Origin: Streptomyces alboniger | GTDB taxonomy: Bacteria; Actinomycetota; Actinomycetes; Streptomycetales; Streptomycetaceae | DNA length: 64,000 bases | NCBI RefSeq assembly: GCF_008704395.1 | Contig: NZ_CP023695.1 | Span: forward strand, 4,712,001 to 4,776,000 | Direction: 5' to 3' | Part shown: positions 39,767 through 48,600 of the stretch, piece after piece | How positions within the stretch are numbered: the first letter of the stretch is position 1 | Layout: the number at the start of each line of letters is the position of its first letter | Made by a program: the position numbers and the translations under genes | The notes under the pieces: generated by a model | Seen by the model: the letters and a program-made list of their open reading frames with translations, nothing else | Told to the model about the DNA's origin: nothing | Database searches by the model: none

Positions 39767-39829
39767 CCTGACGCCCCTGTCTTCTCCCCTGACGCCCCAG
39801 TCTTCTCACCTGGCGCCCCTGTCCTCCTG
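39767..39829 (+). repeat. Three 21-bp tandem repeats upstream of the aldolase gene
   Basis: CCTGACGCCCC(T/A)GTCTTCTC plus one base is repeated at 39767, 39788 and 39809; the last copy has four changes. It lies 50-112 bp ahead of the aldolase start, one unit being two helical turns, so it could present a regulator site on one DNA face. Confidence 0.8.
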
Positions 39830-39878
39830 CGCGGACCGCCGGCAACTTCCGCTCCGTACAGCCGAGGATGGAGGTCCT

Positions 39879-40664
39879 ATGCAGGCACCCACGCCGATAC
39901 CCGTCGAGCGGTTGCGGTTCGCGATGCCGCCCGTGCACGACTCGCCGGAGGGCGAACGGCGGTATCGGAAGGAGCGGCTCGCCGGGGCCCTGCGGATCTT
40001 CGGACGGCTCGGCTACGAGGACGGAGTCTCCGGGCACATCACCGCACGGGACCCGGAACACCCGGACTGCTTCTGGGTGAACCCGTTCGGAATGCCCTTC
40101 AAGCACGTCACCGTGGGCGACCTCGTCCTCGCCAACGCCGACGGCCAGGTGGTCGAGGGGCGCTATCACGTCAACCAGGCCGCCTTCACCGTCCACGCCC
40201 AGGCGCATCTCGCGCGGCCCGACGTCGTAGCCGTCGCGCACTGCCACTCCATGTACGGCCGCGCGCTCTCCACGCTGGGCGAACTCCTCGACCCGATCAC
40301 CCAGGAGGCCTGCGCCTTCTACGAGAGTCACGCGCTGTACGACGGCTACACGGGCGTCGTCGTGAACGCCGAGGAGGGGCGCAGGATCGCCTCCACGCTC
40401 GGCGGCCACAAAGCGGTGATCCTGCGCAACCACGGCCTGCTCACCGTCGGCGACTCCGTCGACGCCGCGGCCTGGTGGTTCCTCTCCATGGAACGCTCCT
40501 GCCAGGTCCAGCTGAGCGCCCGGGCCGCGGGCCGCCCGGTGCTGATCGGCCACAAACAGGCGGTACAGACGCGGGAGCAGCTCGGCGGCGACCTGGTCGC
40601 GTGGATCAACTACCAGCCCCTGTGGCAGGACATCAGCCGCAGCGAACCGGACCTGTTGACCTGA
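39879..40664 (+). CDS. Class II aldolase/adducin family protein
   Basis: The 261-residue product starts at ATG 39879 behind GGATGGAGG. It has the family pattern RLGYEDGVSGHITARDPE, zinc-ligand motif VAVAHCHSMYGRALS (two His) and a later His in VILRNHGLLTVGDSVDAAA. Bacterial members split sugar phosphates such as fuculose-1-phosphate or act as decarboxylases or epimerases. This one is nearer the adducin-like group of unknown substrate. No sugar kinase or isomerase gene is nearby. It stands alone in its strand context. Confidence 0.88.
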   Translation: MQAPTPIPVERLRFAMPPVHDSPEGERRYRKERLAGALRIFGRLGYEDGVSGHITARDPEHPDCFWVNPFGMPFKHVTVGDLVLANADGQVVEGRYHVNQAAFTVHAQAHLARPDVVAVAHCHSMYGRALSTLGELLDPITQEACAFYESHALYDGYTGVVVNAEEGRRIASTLGGHKAVILRNHGLLTVGDSVDAAAWWFLSMERSCQVQLSARAAGRPVLIGHKQAVQTREQLGGDLVAWINYQPLWQDISRSEPDLLT

Positions 40665-40833
40665 GGCCCCGGCCACCCGCCACCCGTCCGTCAACACGCA
40701 GCTGGCCCATTCACCCCCGCTGACCTGACCCACGGGATTCATTCGCCCTTCAGTGCGGCACAATTCCCTTTCTCTGCAAGGAAGTTCACAACGGCCCTCA
40801 GGGGCTCCGAGGGTGGGGAAGGCGGCGTACGCG

Positions 40834-42099
40834 GTGGCGGTGCAGGAGGCGAGACAGGGCGCGCACGGGGGCGGCTGCACGTGCGGTGGCTGCCCGCACG
40901 GCGCGCGCGAGGGGCACCGGCGTGCCGTGGCCGCGTTCCTCACCAAGCGCGACGAACTGGCGGCCGGGCAGGGCCTGCCCGCGGCCGTCGCGCACTCGGC
41001 GGGCGCGTCGCGGCAGTGGGTGTCGGACGAGCTGACGCAGTCCGCGCGGGCCGTCGCCGAACGCGGCAGGGCCGAGGGGGAGGCGTGGCTGCGGCGGCTG
41101 TGGACGCGCACGCTCGGTGTCGTCTGGGGCTCCTTCGTCGTACTCCTCCTGACCCAGGCGCTCACCGCGATCGGCACCGGCTGGACCGCGGCGCGCACGA
41201 CGGGGCTCCTCGCCGGGCTGGCGGTGGGCGGACTGCTGACCGGCGTGGCATACGTCCACCGGGAGCGCGGCGGTGTCCTCGCGCCCGTGGTCGGCGAGGA
41301 CAACCGGCTCTCCACCTCGCGTGCCGTGGCCGCCTCCTGGGTGCTCCTCGTGGTCTTCGCGGTCCTTGTCCTCGCCGGCCAGCTGGCCGTGGCCTCGGGG
41401 AACGGACGGCGCGACGAGCTGATCGCCGGGCTCGAACTCGGCCGTGCCGCCGGGATGGTGACCGTCCTCGCCGTGGTGTGCGGGGTCGCCGTCCTCGTAC
41501 GCCGGGTCGTCGGTCTGCGCGTGCTGGGCCAGCGGTTGCAGAAGGTGCCCGCGGACCGGCCGCGGGCCTCCGATCCGCTCACCGACGACGCGGGCCGCGG
41601 CAGCTTCACCGACGCGCAGTATGTCCTGATCAGCGCCGTCGCCGTCGTGTTCAGCGCCGTACGCCTCGCGCGGCGGCCCGAGCAACTGCCCGATCTGCCG
41701 TGGGGGCTGGCCGTACTGGTGCTGGTGTCGGCCGCGACATATCTGGCGGGGAAGTACTCAGAAGGCGGCCGCCCCGTGATCCTCTCCGTCGTCCGCGCGC
41801 GGGAGGCCGGTGATCTCGACGCACCGATCCGCACGGGCGACGACATCGAGATCCGCGGCGCGGGCTTCGTCCCGCCCGGGGCGGGTGACGCGGACCGCCT
41901 CGCCCGCATGGTCGTCCGCATCGGTGCCGTCCACGTCCACGTCCCCCTCGTGCCCGTGCCCGGTGGCTTCAGCAATCCGGCCGACGTGACGCTGACCGTG
42001 CCCGTCCCCGTCGACGTCGAGCCGGGCCGCGTCGACGTCCAGGTGGTCACCGCCGCGGGCCTGGAGACGAACCGCGTGGCGATCGACGTCACGGACTGA
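40834..42099 (+). CDS. Multi-pass membrane protein of unknown function
   Basis: The product is about 421 residues from GTG 40834; starts at 40753, 40813 or 40840 are also open, and 40834 is chosen for the GGGGAAGG at 40815-40822. The N-terminus has a Cys-rich word (GGGCTCGGCPHG) and a helical part. Four to six hydrophobic helices follow (TLGVVWGSFVVLLLTQAL, WVLLVVFAVLVLAG, AGMVTVLAVVCGVAVLV, LPWGLAVLVLVSAATYLAG). The final 95 residues form a soluble beta-rich domain (DIEIRGAGFVPPG, VTLTVPVPVDVEPG) resembling an IPT/TIG fold. I do not recognise the family. The 169-bp gap before it shows no clear promoter. Confidence 0.75.
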   Translation: MAVQEARQGAHGGGCTCGGCPHGAREGHRRAVAAFLTKRDELAAGQGLPAAVAHSAGASRQWVSDELTQSARAVAERGRAEGEAWLRRLWTRTLGVVWGSFVVLLLTQALTAIGTGWTAARTTGLLAGLAVGGLLTGVAYVHRERGGVLAPVVGEDNRLSTSRAVAASWVLLVVFAVLVLAGQLAVASGNGRRDELIAGLELGRAAGMVTVLAVVCGVAVLVRRVVGLRVLGQRLQKVPADRPRASDPLTDDAGRGSFTDAQYVLISAVAVVFSAVRLARRPEQLPDLPWGLAVLVLVSAATYLAGKYSEGGRPVILSVVRAREAGDLDAPIRTGDDIEIRGAGFVPPGAGDADRLARMVVRIGAVHVHVPLVPVPGGFSNPADVTLTVPVPVDVEPGRVDVQVVTAAGLETNRVAIDVTD

Positions 42100-42351
42100 A
42101 CCAACGGCCTCGACCATCGGCCATCCCACATCCGCCACCGGCTGATCGAGCCCAGCCACCGGTTGTCCCAGCCCAGCCATGGCGTGCACCACTTTGGCTG
42201 ACGCATTAAAGCCTCCCCCCTGGGTTCTCGATCACCGACTCGGGGCCTCCCGGTCGATGTTGTGGAAATCCGTCGCACGACGGGTGAGCAGCGGCCTCCT
42301 CTCGTACGTAAGGTCAGAAGACGGGGTCGATGGGAGAGGCGGCGGAGTGCC

Positions 42352-42891
42352 ATGGCTCACGGCATGCGGACGGACCGGCACACCAGCTACCCCCGGCGCG
42401 ACGGCTGGCGGGAGACCGCCACCCGCTACGCCCTGCTCCCCTTGCGGATCTTCCTTGGCGTCACCTTCATCTACGCCGGCCTCGACAAGCTCACGGACAG
42501 CTCCTTCATGCGGGCGGACGGAGTGGGCTCGATCGGCCAGATGATGGAGCAGATCCGCGACATCTCCGCGGTCCCCGCCCTGGTAGACCTCTCCCTCAAG
42601 AACCCCGTGGGCTTCGGCTACGCCATCGCCCTCGGTGAACTCGTCGTCGGCATCGGCACCCTGATCGGCCTCTTCGCCCGGGTCGCCGCACTCGGCGGCG
42701 CGCTGATCTCACTCAGCCTCTGGCTGACCGTCAGCTGGTCCACCGACCCCTACTACTACGGCAACGACCTCGCGTATCTGATGGCGTGGCTGCCGCTGGT
42801 GCTCGCCGGGGCGTTGGTCTTCTCCGTCGATGCCATGCTCGCCGCCCGCCGCGGAGAGCCCCACGGTTCCACCAGGCCCAGCAAGCCGTAG
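42352..42891 (+). CDS. DoxX family membrane protein
   Basis: The 179-residue product starts at ATG 42352 behind GGCGGAG. It has four transmembrane helices with the DoxX/TQO signature LPLRIFLGVTFIYAGLDKL, then GFGYAIALGELVVGIGTLIG and WLPLVLAGALVFSVDAML. DoxX proteins are small quinone-related or redox-associated membrane proteins; the exact role of this branch is not known. The gap upstream (42100-42351) has no recognised site. Confidence 0.88.
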   Translation: MAHGMRTDRHTSYPRRDGWRETATRYALLPLRIFLGVTFIYAGLDKLTDSSFMRADGVGSIGQMMEQIRDISAVPALVDLSLKNPVGFGYAIALGELVVGIGTLIGLFARVAALGGALISLSLWLTVSWSTDPYYYGNDLAYLMAWLPLVLAGALVFSVDAMLAARRGEPHGSTRPSKP

Positions 42892-43017
42892 CAGGCCCCG
42901 GCAGGCTCTAGCAGGCGTCGGCGATCCGACCGGCCCCCGCTCCATGCGGCCCCCGGCCCGCCCCGCCCCGCGTTGGGAGCGGCTCGGTCCAGCAGCGCCC
43001 CAACCCTGCGCAGAGCC

Positions 43018-43254
43018 TCAATCCCGCGGTGTTCGGCGGCCCGAGCTGCCGTCCGGGCGGGTCGCACCGCGCGGGCGTATTCCGTGGATCGCCGCGGTGA
43101 CGCCTGCCAGGAGCAGGCCCGCCATCACGAGCGGGAGTGCGACGAACCACGGCGCTTCCCAGGCGCCGCCCGCATCACCCGCGTACACGACGGCGACCGT
43201 CAGCAGGGAGAGGCCTGCCACCAGCTTGCCGGGGTGGAGTTCATGACGCAGCAC
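43018..43254 (-). CDS. Small two-helix membrane protein
   Basis: The 78-residue product starts at GTG 43254, inside the last codons of the PspC-domain gene upstream (14-bp overlap), which suggests translational coupling. Two hydrophobic helices (LVAGLSLLTVAVVYAGDAGG and WFVALPLVMAGLLLAGVTAA) are followed by a basic tail. It matches the pattern of the small proteins that often trail PspC-type genes in Streptomyces. Its function is unknown, presumably in the same envelope-stress unit. Confidence 0.8.
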   Translation of the reverse strand: MLRHELHPGKLVAGLSLLTVAVVYAGDAGGAWEAPWFVALPLVMAGLLLAGVTAAIHGIRPRGATRPDGSSGRRTPRD

Positions 43255-44608
43255 GGGTCACCTTCGCTAGTCCGACGCCTACTTCGAGCCGCAGATCGAT
43301 CGTGCCGCCGTCCTTGCTGCCCGTGGGCGGCTTCAGCGTCACTCTCTTCTCCCGGTCCGGAGCGATATCCAGGTCTTTGCTCTCGTCGCCCGGCAACACG
43401 ATGTCGCCGATGCCCACTTCCGCGTTCAGCCGAACGGTGGCGTCCTTCGGCACGATCACCTTGAGGTCGCCCATCCCGGTCTCGGCGCTGGTCTCCAGTG
43501 TCCGGCCCTTGCCGATGTCGATCTTGCTCAGGTCGAGTGTGCCCGTGCCGAGACCCACCTCGTACCGCGGGCGGACGTCCGCCGCCGACGCCGGTATCCA
43601 GTCGGTGCGGGCGTAATGCGTGGTGATGTTCTTCGGCAGGGCCGCCGTGGCCGCGAGGAGGCCCGCGGTGAGCACCGCGAGCACGATCGAACCCGCCCCC
43701 GTGCGTCCCAGGAAGGCGCTGAGCGCGATCCCGAGACCGAACACCGCGAGGGCGCACGCCAGGCCCGTCTGCAACGTCGTGCCGAGCGGCTGGTCCTCCC
43801 AGGTCAAGCCGGTGCCGAGGCCACCGGCGAGCAGCGCGAGGAGGAACACCCAACCGCCGATCCAGCGCGGCCCGCGAGGCGTGGGCGGCGGGGCGGGGGC
43901 CGCCGCCTTGGTGCGGTGCACGCCCTGGTGGTGGCCCGTCGGCTGGTAGGCGATGTCGAGGCCTTCGGGTCCCCAGAAATAACCGGAGATCCCGTCGTGC
44001 GTGCCGTCCTTGACTATGGGGTCACGCCACCAGGACGGGCCCCCGGCGACGGGCGGCGCCTTCGCCTCGGGCGGGGCGTCCGCCGCGGCGTGCGCGGAGA
44101 CCGGGTCGGGATCGAGGGCCGCGCGCTGCTGCGACCAGTACCCCGCGCCCGCGAGGAGGAGGGTGAGGACGGCGGCGAAGGTGAGCGCTCCGCCGTTGTT
44201 CAACAGGGTGAGGAAGACGCCGCAGCCGACGAGCGCGAAGAGCACGGCCGTCAGGGCCTGGCCGTCGACGCGGCCCGAGAGGACTTTGCGTGCCTCGTTC
44301 TCCTCCTCCCCCTCGTACGGCACCAAGAGCCAGGCGAAGCCGTAGATCACCAGGCCGAGTCCGCTGGTGATCGCGAGGATCGCGACGCCGACGCGGAAGA
44401 TCACCGGGTCCATGTCGCAGTACCGCCCGAGCCCCGCGCACACCCCGCCGAGCCTTTTGTGCGGGCGATCGCGGTGGAACTTCCGCTCCTGCGCGAGCAG
44501 GCCCGGCTCATGGCCGTACGCCGGGCCGTCCGGCTCGCCATGCGCGCCGGACAGGGCGTCGCGGATGGCGGCCTCGGTCTCCGTCTCGGCGGGCTGCTGA
44601 TCTGTCAT
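43241..44608 (-). CDS. PspC-domain membrane protein with toastrack-like C-terminus
   Basis: The 455-residue product has a PspC domain at about 45-105 (LGGVCAGLGRYCDMDPVIFR, then VIYGFAWLLVPYEGEEE), several further transmembrane helices and a C-terminal soluble part with beta repeats (LDLSKIDIGKGRTLETSAE, DLKVIVPKDATVRLNAEVG, IGDIVLPGDES). That repeat style is the toastrack/LiaF-like domain seen in envelope-stress systems. It is divergent from a PspC-containing histidine kinase, so the protein is probably a sensor or modulator for that kinase. Confidence 0.9.
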   Translation of the reverse strand: MTDQQPAETETEAAIRDALSGAHGEPDGPAYGHEPGLLAQERKFHRDRPHKRLGGVCAGLGRYCDMDPVIFRVGVAILAITSGLGLVIYGFAWLLVPYEGEEENEARKVLSGRVDGQALTAVLFALVGCGVFLTLLNNGGALTFAAVLTLLLAGAGYWSQQRAALDPDPVSAHAAADAPPEAKAPPVAGGPSWWRDPIVKDGTHDGISGYFWGPEGLDIAYQPTGHHQGVHRTKAAAPAPPPTPRGPRWIGGWVFLLALLAGGLGTGLTWEDQPLGTTLQTGLACALAVFGLGIALSAFLGRTGAGSIVLAVLTAGLLAATAALPKNITTHYARTDWIPASAADVRPRYEVGLGTGTLDLSKIDIGKGRTLETSAETGMGDLKVIVPKDATVRLNAEVGIGDIVLPGDESKDLDIAPDREKRVTLKPPTGSKDGGTIDLRLEVGVGLAKVTRAAS

Positions 44609-44661
44609 GTGTCCATGGTGACGGCCCGGGGCCCGCCGCGGCAGTCGGGAAAACCCTGGTC

Positions 44662-44756
44662 CGACCCTGAGATCGCCCCTGAGACGCTTGCGGCACGCTC
44701 CCTGACAGGGCCGGGGCAGGGTCCGAGATCAGGGAAGTCTCGGGGGTCGACCCTGA
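44662..44756. promoter_or_regulatory. Repeated CCCTGA/TCAGGG words in the divergent PspC promoter
   Basis: CGACCCTGA occurs at 44662-44670 and again at 44748-44756. TCAGGG (44729-44734) faces CCCTGA (44751-44756) as an inverted pair with 16 bp between, and CCCCTGAGA lies at 44677-44685. All fall in the 183-bp gap between the divergent PspC gene and kinase gene, so the LuxR-type response regulator may bind here. Confidence 0.5.
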
Positions 44757-44791
44757 TGTCCGCGTCCGCGCCCGCGTGTGAATATCGAGAC

Positions 44792-46081
44792 ATGCCGGAA
44801 GCCGCCGCACCTCCCCTCGACGCCGTCAGACCGCTGCGCAAGCTCTACCGCAGCGGTGACGGGCGATGGCTCGGTGGAGTCGCGCGCGGCCTCGCCGGGC
44901 ATCTCGGACTGCCCGTGATTTGGGTCAGGCTCATCTTCGTCGGCCTGTTCACGGCGGACGGTCTCGGCGCTCTGCTGTACGGGGCGTTCTGGTTCTTCGT
45001 CCCGCTCGGTATCGGCGGCGTCGACGCCGAGCGGCCACCCGCGGCCGTCACGACCGATACGTCACCGGACGGCCGCCGAAGACTCGTGGCCCGCAAGCCG
45101 GACAAGGGCCAGATCGTCGCGCTCCTCGCGATGGTCGTCGTCTCCATGGTCTTCGTAGGCAATGTGGACCTGGACGGCTCGACCAAGGCATACGTCGTGC
45201 CGACGCTGCTCGTCGCCGCCGGCGTCGCTCTAGTCTGGCGCCAGGCCGACAATGCCCGCCGGGCCCGCTGGATGGCCGTCGGCCGCCGTCGGCGCACCCT
45301 TACGCTCGCCCGGTCGGCGGCCGGGGTGCTCCTGGTCGGCGCCGGGGTCTCCGGCATATTCGTACTCCAGGGCTCCGCCGCGCATCTCGGCGCCGTGTTG
45401 CAGGCCGCGCTGGCCGTGCTCGTCGGTATCGCGCTCCTCGCAGGTCCCTACCTCGTCCGCATGACACAGGACCTCTCCGAGGAGCGGCTGATGCGCATCC
45501 GCGCCCAGGAGAGAGCCGAGGTCGCCGCCCATGTGCACGACTCCGTGCTGCACACCCTGACCCTGATCCAGCGCAACGCGGAGAGGGCGAGCGAGGTGCG
45601 CCGCCTCGCCCGCGCCCAGGAGCGCGACCTGCGCGTCTGGCTCTACAAACCCGAAGGCACCGGCAAGGACGAGGACGAGGAGCCCGACACCCTCGCCGAG
45701 GCGGTACGCCACAGCGCGGCGGAGATCGAGGACAAACACGGAGTCCCGATCGAGGTCGTCGTGGTCGGCGACTGCTCGCTCGACGACCGGCTGACCGCGC
45801 AGATGCAGGCCGCGAGGGAAGCCATGGTGAACGCCGCCAAGTACGGTGGCGAGGGCGGTGCGGTGCAGGTCTTCGCCGAAGTCGAGGAAGAGAAGGTGTT
45901 CGTGTCCGTCCGGGACCGGGGCCCCGGCTTCGACCTGGATTCCGTTCCCGACGACCGCATGGGCGTACGAGAATCGATCATCGGCCGCATGCAGCGCAAC
46001 GGCGGCACGGCGCGCCTGCGCGCGGTGCCGGGCGGCGGCACGGAAGTCGAGCTGGTAATGGAGAGGACGGCGACGACATGA
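44792..46081 (+). CDS. PspC-domain sensor histidine kinase
   Basis: The 429-residue product starts at ATG 44792. An N-terminal PspC domain (LGGVARGLAGHLGLPVIWVR, LLYGAFWFFVPLG) is followed by about four more helices and then a HisKA_3 dimerisation helix with His249 in HVHDSVLHTLTLIQ. The ATPase domain has AREAMVNAAKYGG (N box) and VRDRGPGFD (G box). This is a NarL/DesK-class kinase. The stop overlaps the ATG of the response regulator gene by four bases (ATGA), so the pair is coupled. It probably senses membrane state. Confidence 0.94.
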   Translation: MPEAAAPPLDAVRPLRKLYRSGDGRWLGGVARGLAGHLGLPVIWVRLIFVGLFTADGLGALLYGAFWFFVPLGIGGVDAERPPAAVTTDTSPDGRRRLVARKPDKGQIVALLAMVVVSMVFVGNVDLDGSTKAYVVPTLLVAAGVALVWRQADNARRARWMAVGRRRRTLTLARSAAGVLLVGAGVSGIFVLQGSAAHLGAVLQAALAVLVGIALLAGPYLVRMTQDLSEERLMRIRAQERAEVAAHVHDSVLHTLTLIQRNAERASEVRRLARAQERDLRVWLYKPEGTGKDEDEEPDTLAEAVRHSAAEIEDKHGVPIEVVVVGDCSLDDRLTAQMQAAREAMVNAAKYGGEGGAVQVFAEVEEEKVFVSVRDRGPGFDLDSVPDDRMGVRESIIGRMQRNGGTARLRAVPGGGTEVELVMERTATT

Positions 46082-46806
46082 GCGACGCGACCGAGGCGGG
46101 CGAACCCGCGGAGCCAACGGGGTCGGACGAGGGCGGTGCGGGCGGGCGTCGCGTGCGAGTCGTCCTGGTCGACGACCACCGGATGTTCCGTACGGGAGTG
46201 CAGGCGGAGATCGGCCGGACCGACATCACCGGCGTCGAGGTGGTCGGCGAGGCCGCCGACGTCGACCAGGCGGTCACGGTGATCACAGCCGCGCGCCCCG
46301 AGGTCGTGCTCCTGGACGTGCACCTTCCCGGTGGTGGGGGCGTGGAAGTGCTGCGCCGGTGCTCGCCGTTGATGGCCGACGCGGGGAATCCGGTGCGCTT
46401 CCTCGCGCTCTCGGTCTCCGACGCCGCCGAGGACGTCATCGGTGTCATCCGCGGCGGCGCCCGCGGCTATGTCACCAAGACCATCACCGGCACCGACCTG
46501 GTGGACTCCATCTTCCGTGTGCAGGAAGGCGACGCGGTGTTCTCGCCACGGCTGGCGGGCTTCGTCCTGGACGCCTTCGCCTCGACGGACGCGCCGCCGG
46601 TCGACGAGGACCTGGACCGTCTCACGCAGCGGGAGAGGGAGGTGCTGCGGCTGATCGCGCGCGGATACGCGTACAAGGAGATCGCCAAGCAGCTCTACAT
46701 CTCCGTGAAGACGGTCGAGTCGCACGTCTCGGCGGTCCTGAGGAAGCTTCAGCTCTCCAATCGCCATGAGCTGACGCGGTGGGCGACGGCGCGACGGCTG
46801 GTCTGA
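46078..46806 (+). CDS. NarL/LuxR-family response regulator
   Basis: The 242-residue product has an Asp/Glu/Gly-rich N-terminal extension of 24 residues, a receiver domain (VVLVDDHRMFRTGVQ, phospho-acceptor Asp80 in VVLLDVHLPGG, Thr/Lys in GYVTKTITG) and a LuxR helix-turn-helix (LTQREREVLRLIARGYAYKE, then KTVESHVSAVLRKL). It is the cognate partner of the PspC kinase encoded just upstream. The target is likely to include the divergent PspC gene. Confidence 0.95.
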   Translation: MSDATEAGEPAEPTGSDEGGAGGRRVRVVLVDDHRMFRTGVQAEIGRTDITGVEVVGEAADVDQAVTVITAARPEVVLLDVHLPGGGGVEVLRRCSPLMADAGNPVRFLALSVSDAAEDVIGVIRGGARGYVTKTITGTDLVDSIFRVQEGDAVFSPRLAGFVLDAFASTDAPPVDEDLDRLTQREREVLRLIARGYAYKEIAKQLYISVKTVESHVSAVLRKLQLSNRHELTRWATARRLV

Positions 46807-46812
46807 GCCTTC

Positions 46813-47472
46813 TCAGTCCCGTCTGAGCGTTCCTTGGTGACGGGTGCCGACGGGCGTCGGTGCCGGGCCCAGCTTCCGGAGCGCCCAGCGGTAGTGGCCG
46901 GCGGCCTTCGTGCAGCCCACGAGGCCCGTGAGCCACAGGATCAGGCCCGCGCCCATGCCGAGGACGACGTCGGCGTAGGTCTCGCGGCCCGGTTCGGCGT
47001 ACGCGGCCGCGGCGAAGGACGCCCACAGGCCGAGCGTGCACAGGGCGAGGGAGGACAGGAGCCACAGGAGGCTGAGGCCGGGGGAGCGCAGGCGGGCGTC
47101 GGACGCGGGATGGCGGTCCAGCGCGAGCCAGGCTTCGGAGAGTTCCCGTATGCGCCGGTCGCGGCGGATGCCGAGGACGACGCCGACCACCGCCGGGCCG
47201 AGCGCCGCGAGTCCGAGGACGGCGAGGACCGGGCCGAGGATGATCCCCGTGGCGTCCTTCTCCTCGATGTGCTTGAGCGGCTGCACGAGCAGGGCCCAGC
47301 CGATGACGGCGCCGAACCCGCACAGCCACAGCAGGAGCAGCCGGTGCACGCCCAGGTGCCGCCCGCGCAGATCGTGGAGGGCCAGGCCGCGGTCCATGAG
47401 CATCGTCTGCCGGTCCGGCCAGGTGCGCAGATGCACGGGAGGGGGAGGCGGCGGCAGCGTACGACTGGGCAT
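46813..47472 (-). CDS. Multi-pass membrane protein of unknown function
   Basis: The 219-residue product starts at ATG 47472. A Pro-rich N-terminus (PPPPPPVHLRTWP) and a basic loop precede four helices: LLLLWLCGFGAVIGWALLV, LGPVLAVLGLAALGPAVVGV, LSLLWLLSSLALCTLGLWAS and VVLGMGAGLILWLTGLVG. The loop RRDRRIRELSEAWLALDRHP between helices 2 and 3 is cytoplasmic by charge. I do not recognise a family. It lies convergent with the response regulator and 33 bp downstream of the NlpC/P60 gene in the same direction. Confidence 0.75.
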   Translation of the reverse strand: MPSRTLPPPPPPVHLRTWPDRQTMLMDRGLALHDLRGRHLGVHRLLLLWLCGFGAVIGWALLVQPLKHIEEKDATGIILGPVLAVLGLAALGPAVVGVVLGIRRDRRIRELSEAWLALDRHPASDARLRSPGLSLLWLLSSLALCTLGLWASFAAAAYAEPGRETYADVVLGMGAGLILWLTGLVGCTKAAGHYRWALRKLGPAPTPVGTRHQGTLRRD

Positions 47473-47505
47473 GGACCCGACATTACTTGGGTCGCGAGGG
47501 CAGGT

Positions 47506-48582
47506 TCACGCCACCCGGGTGGCGCCCGCGAACGGCATCTGGTCGATCGGCGCGAGCCGTACGGGAGCGCTCGGGTTCGGGGCGTGGATCATCTGGCCGT
47601 TCCCGACGTAGATGCCGACGTGACTGATGCCCGAGTAGAAGAACACCAGGTCACCGGGGCGCAGCGCCGAGCGTGGCACGCGCTCGCCCGCGGCGATCTG
47701 GGCGTACGTGGTGCGGGGCAGTGAGACGCCCGCCGAGCGGTAGGCGGCCTGCGTCAGGCCCGAGCAGTCGAAGGCGCTCGGACCCGTCGCGCCCCACACG
47801 TAGGGGCTGCCGATCGCTTTGTACGCGTAGGAAACAGCTGCGGCGGCACGGGCGTTGGGAGTCCTCGCCGCGCTGCCCGGCCGAGGGGCGCGGGCGCCGG
47901 GGGCGGCGGTGCGGGTGTCCGAGCGGGCGGCGTCGCCCTCGTCGCCCTCGTCGCCCGCGAACTCCGCACGCTGCTTCTCGGTGAGCTGGGCCAGCAGTCG
48001 CTTGGCCTCGCCGAGCTTGGTGGTGACGGTCTTCTTGTGCTTCCTCAGTTCCGCCTGGCGCGAGCGGAGGGTGGACAGGCGGCCGTCGGCCTCGGCGCGC
48101 ACTTGGTCGACCTCCTGGAGCTTCCTGCGTACGCCGCCGATGGCCGCGGCCTGGCGGCTGCCGGCCCGGTCGGCCAGCGAAGCGCGGTCCAGGAACTGCT
48201 CGGGGTCCGAGGAGAGCGCGAGTTGGACGGACGGGTCGATGCCGCCCGCGCGGTACTGGGCGGCCGCGTATGAACCCAGCGCGGCACGGGCGGAGTTGAG
48301 TTTCTCCTGCTTGCGGGCCGCCTCGTCGCGCAGCTCACCGAGCGACTTCTCGGCCTTCTCGGCCTTCTCCTTCGCGCCGTTGTACTTCTCGGTGGCGACC
48401 TCCGCCTCGCGGTAGAGCGCGTCGACCTTCGCCTTCACCGCGGCGGGGCTGAGCCGTGGGTCCGCGTGTCCCGAGCCTTCGAGGGCGGTCGCCGAGGCGG
48501 CTCCCGCGAGGGCGAGGGTGGCGGCGGTGCGGGCCGTGCGGCCGCTGAGCGAGCGCTGTCTGGGCTTGCGGTGCGCTGCCAC
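47506..48582 (-). CDS. NlpC/P60 peptidoglycan endopeptidase (copy 1)
   Basis: The 358-residue product starts at GTG 48582 behind GGAG. It has a signal peptide, a long coiled coil at about 50-215 (KVDALYREAEVATEKYNGAK onward), a short linker, and the C-terminal catalytic domain with Cys273 (FDCSGLTQAAY), His321 (ISHVGIYVG) and a third polar residue at MIHAPNPS. This is the RipA-like architecture that cuts between D-Glu and diaminopimelate in peptidoglycan stems, probably at septa or during spore formation. It is a paralogue of the gene at 49376-50593 but lacks the riboswitch. Confidence 0.93.
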   Translation of the reverse strand: MAAHRKPRQRSLSGRTARTAATLALAGAASATALEGSGHADPRLSPAAVKAKVDALYREAEVATEKYNGAKEKAEKAEKSLGELRDEAARKQEKLNSARAALGSYAAAQYRAGGIDPSVQLALSSDPEQFLDRASLADRAGSRQAAAIGGVRRKLQEVDQVRAEADGRLSTLRSRQAELRKHKKTVTTKLGEAKRLLAQLTEKQRAEFAGDEGDEGDAARSDTRTAAPGARAPRPGSAARTPNARAAAAVSYAYKAIGSPYVWGATGPSAFDCSGLTQAAYRSAGVSLPRTTYAQIAAGERVPRSALRPGDLVFFYSGISHVGIYVGNGQMIHAPNPSAPVRLAPIDQMPFAGATRVA

Positions 48583-48600
48583 GAGGGGCTCCTTCGCTGG

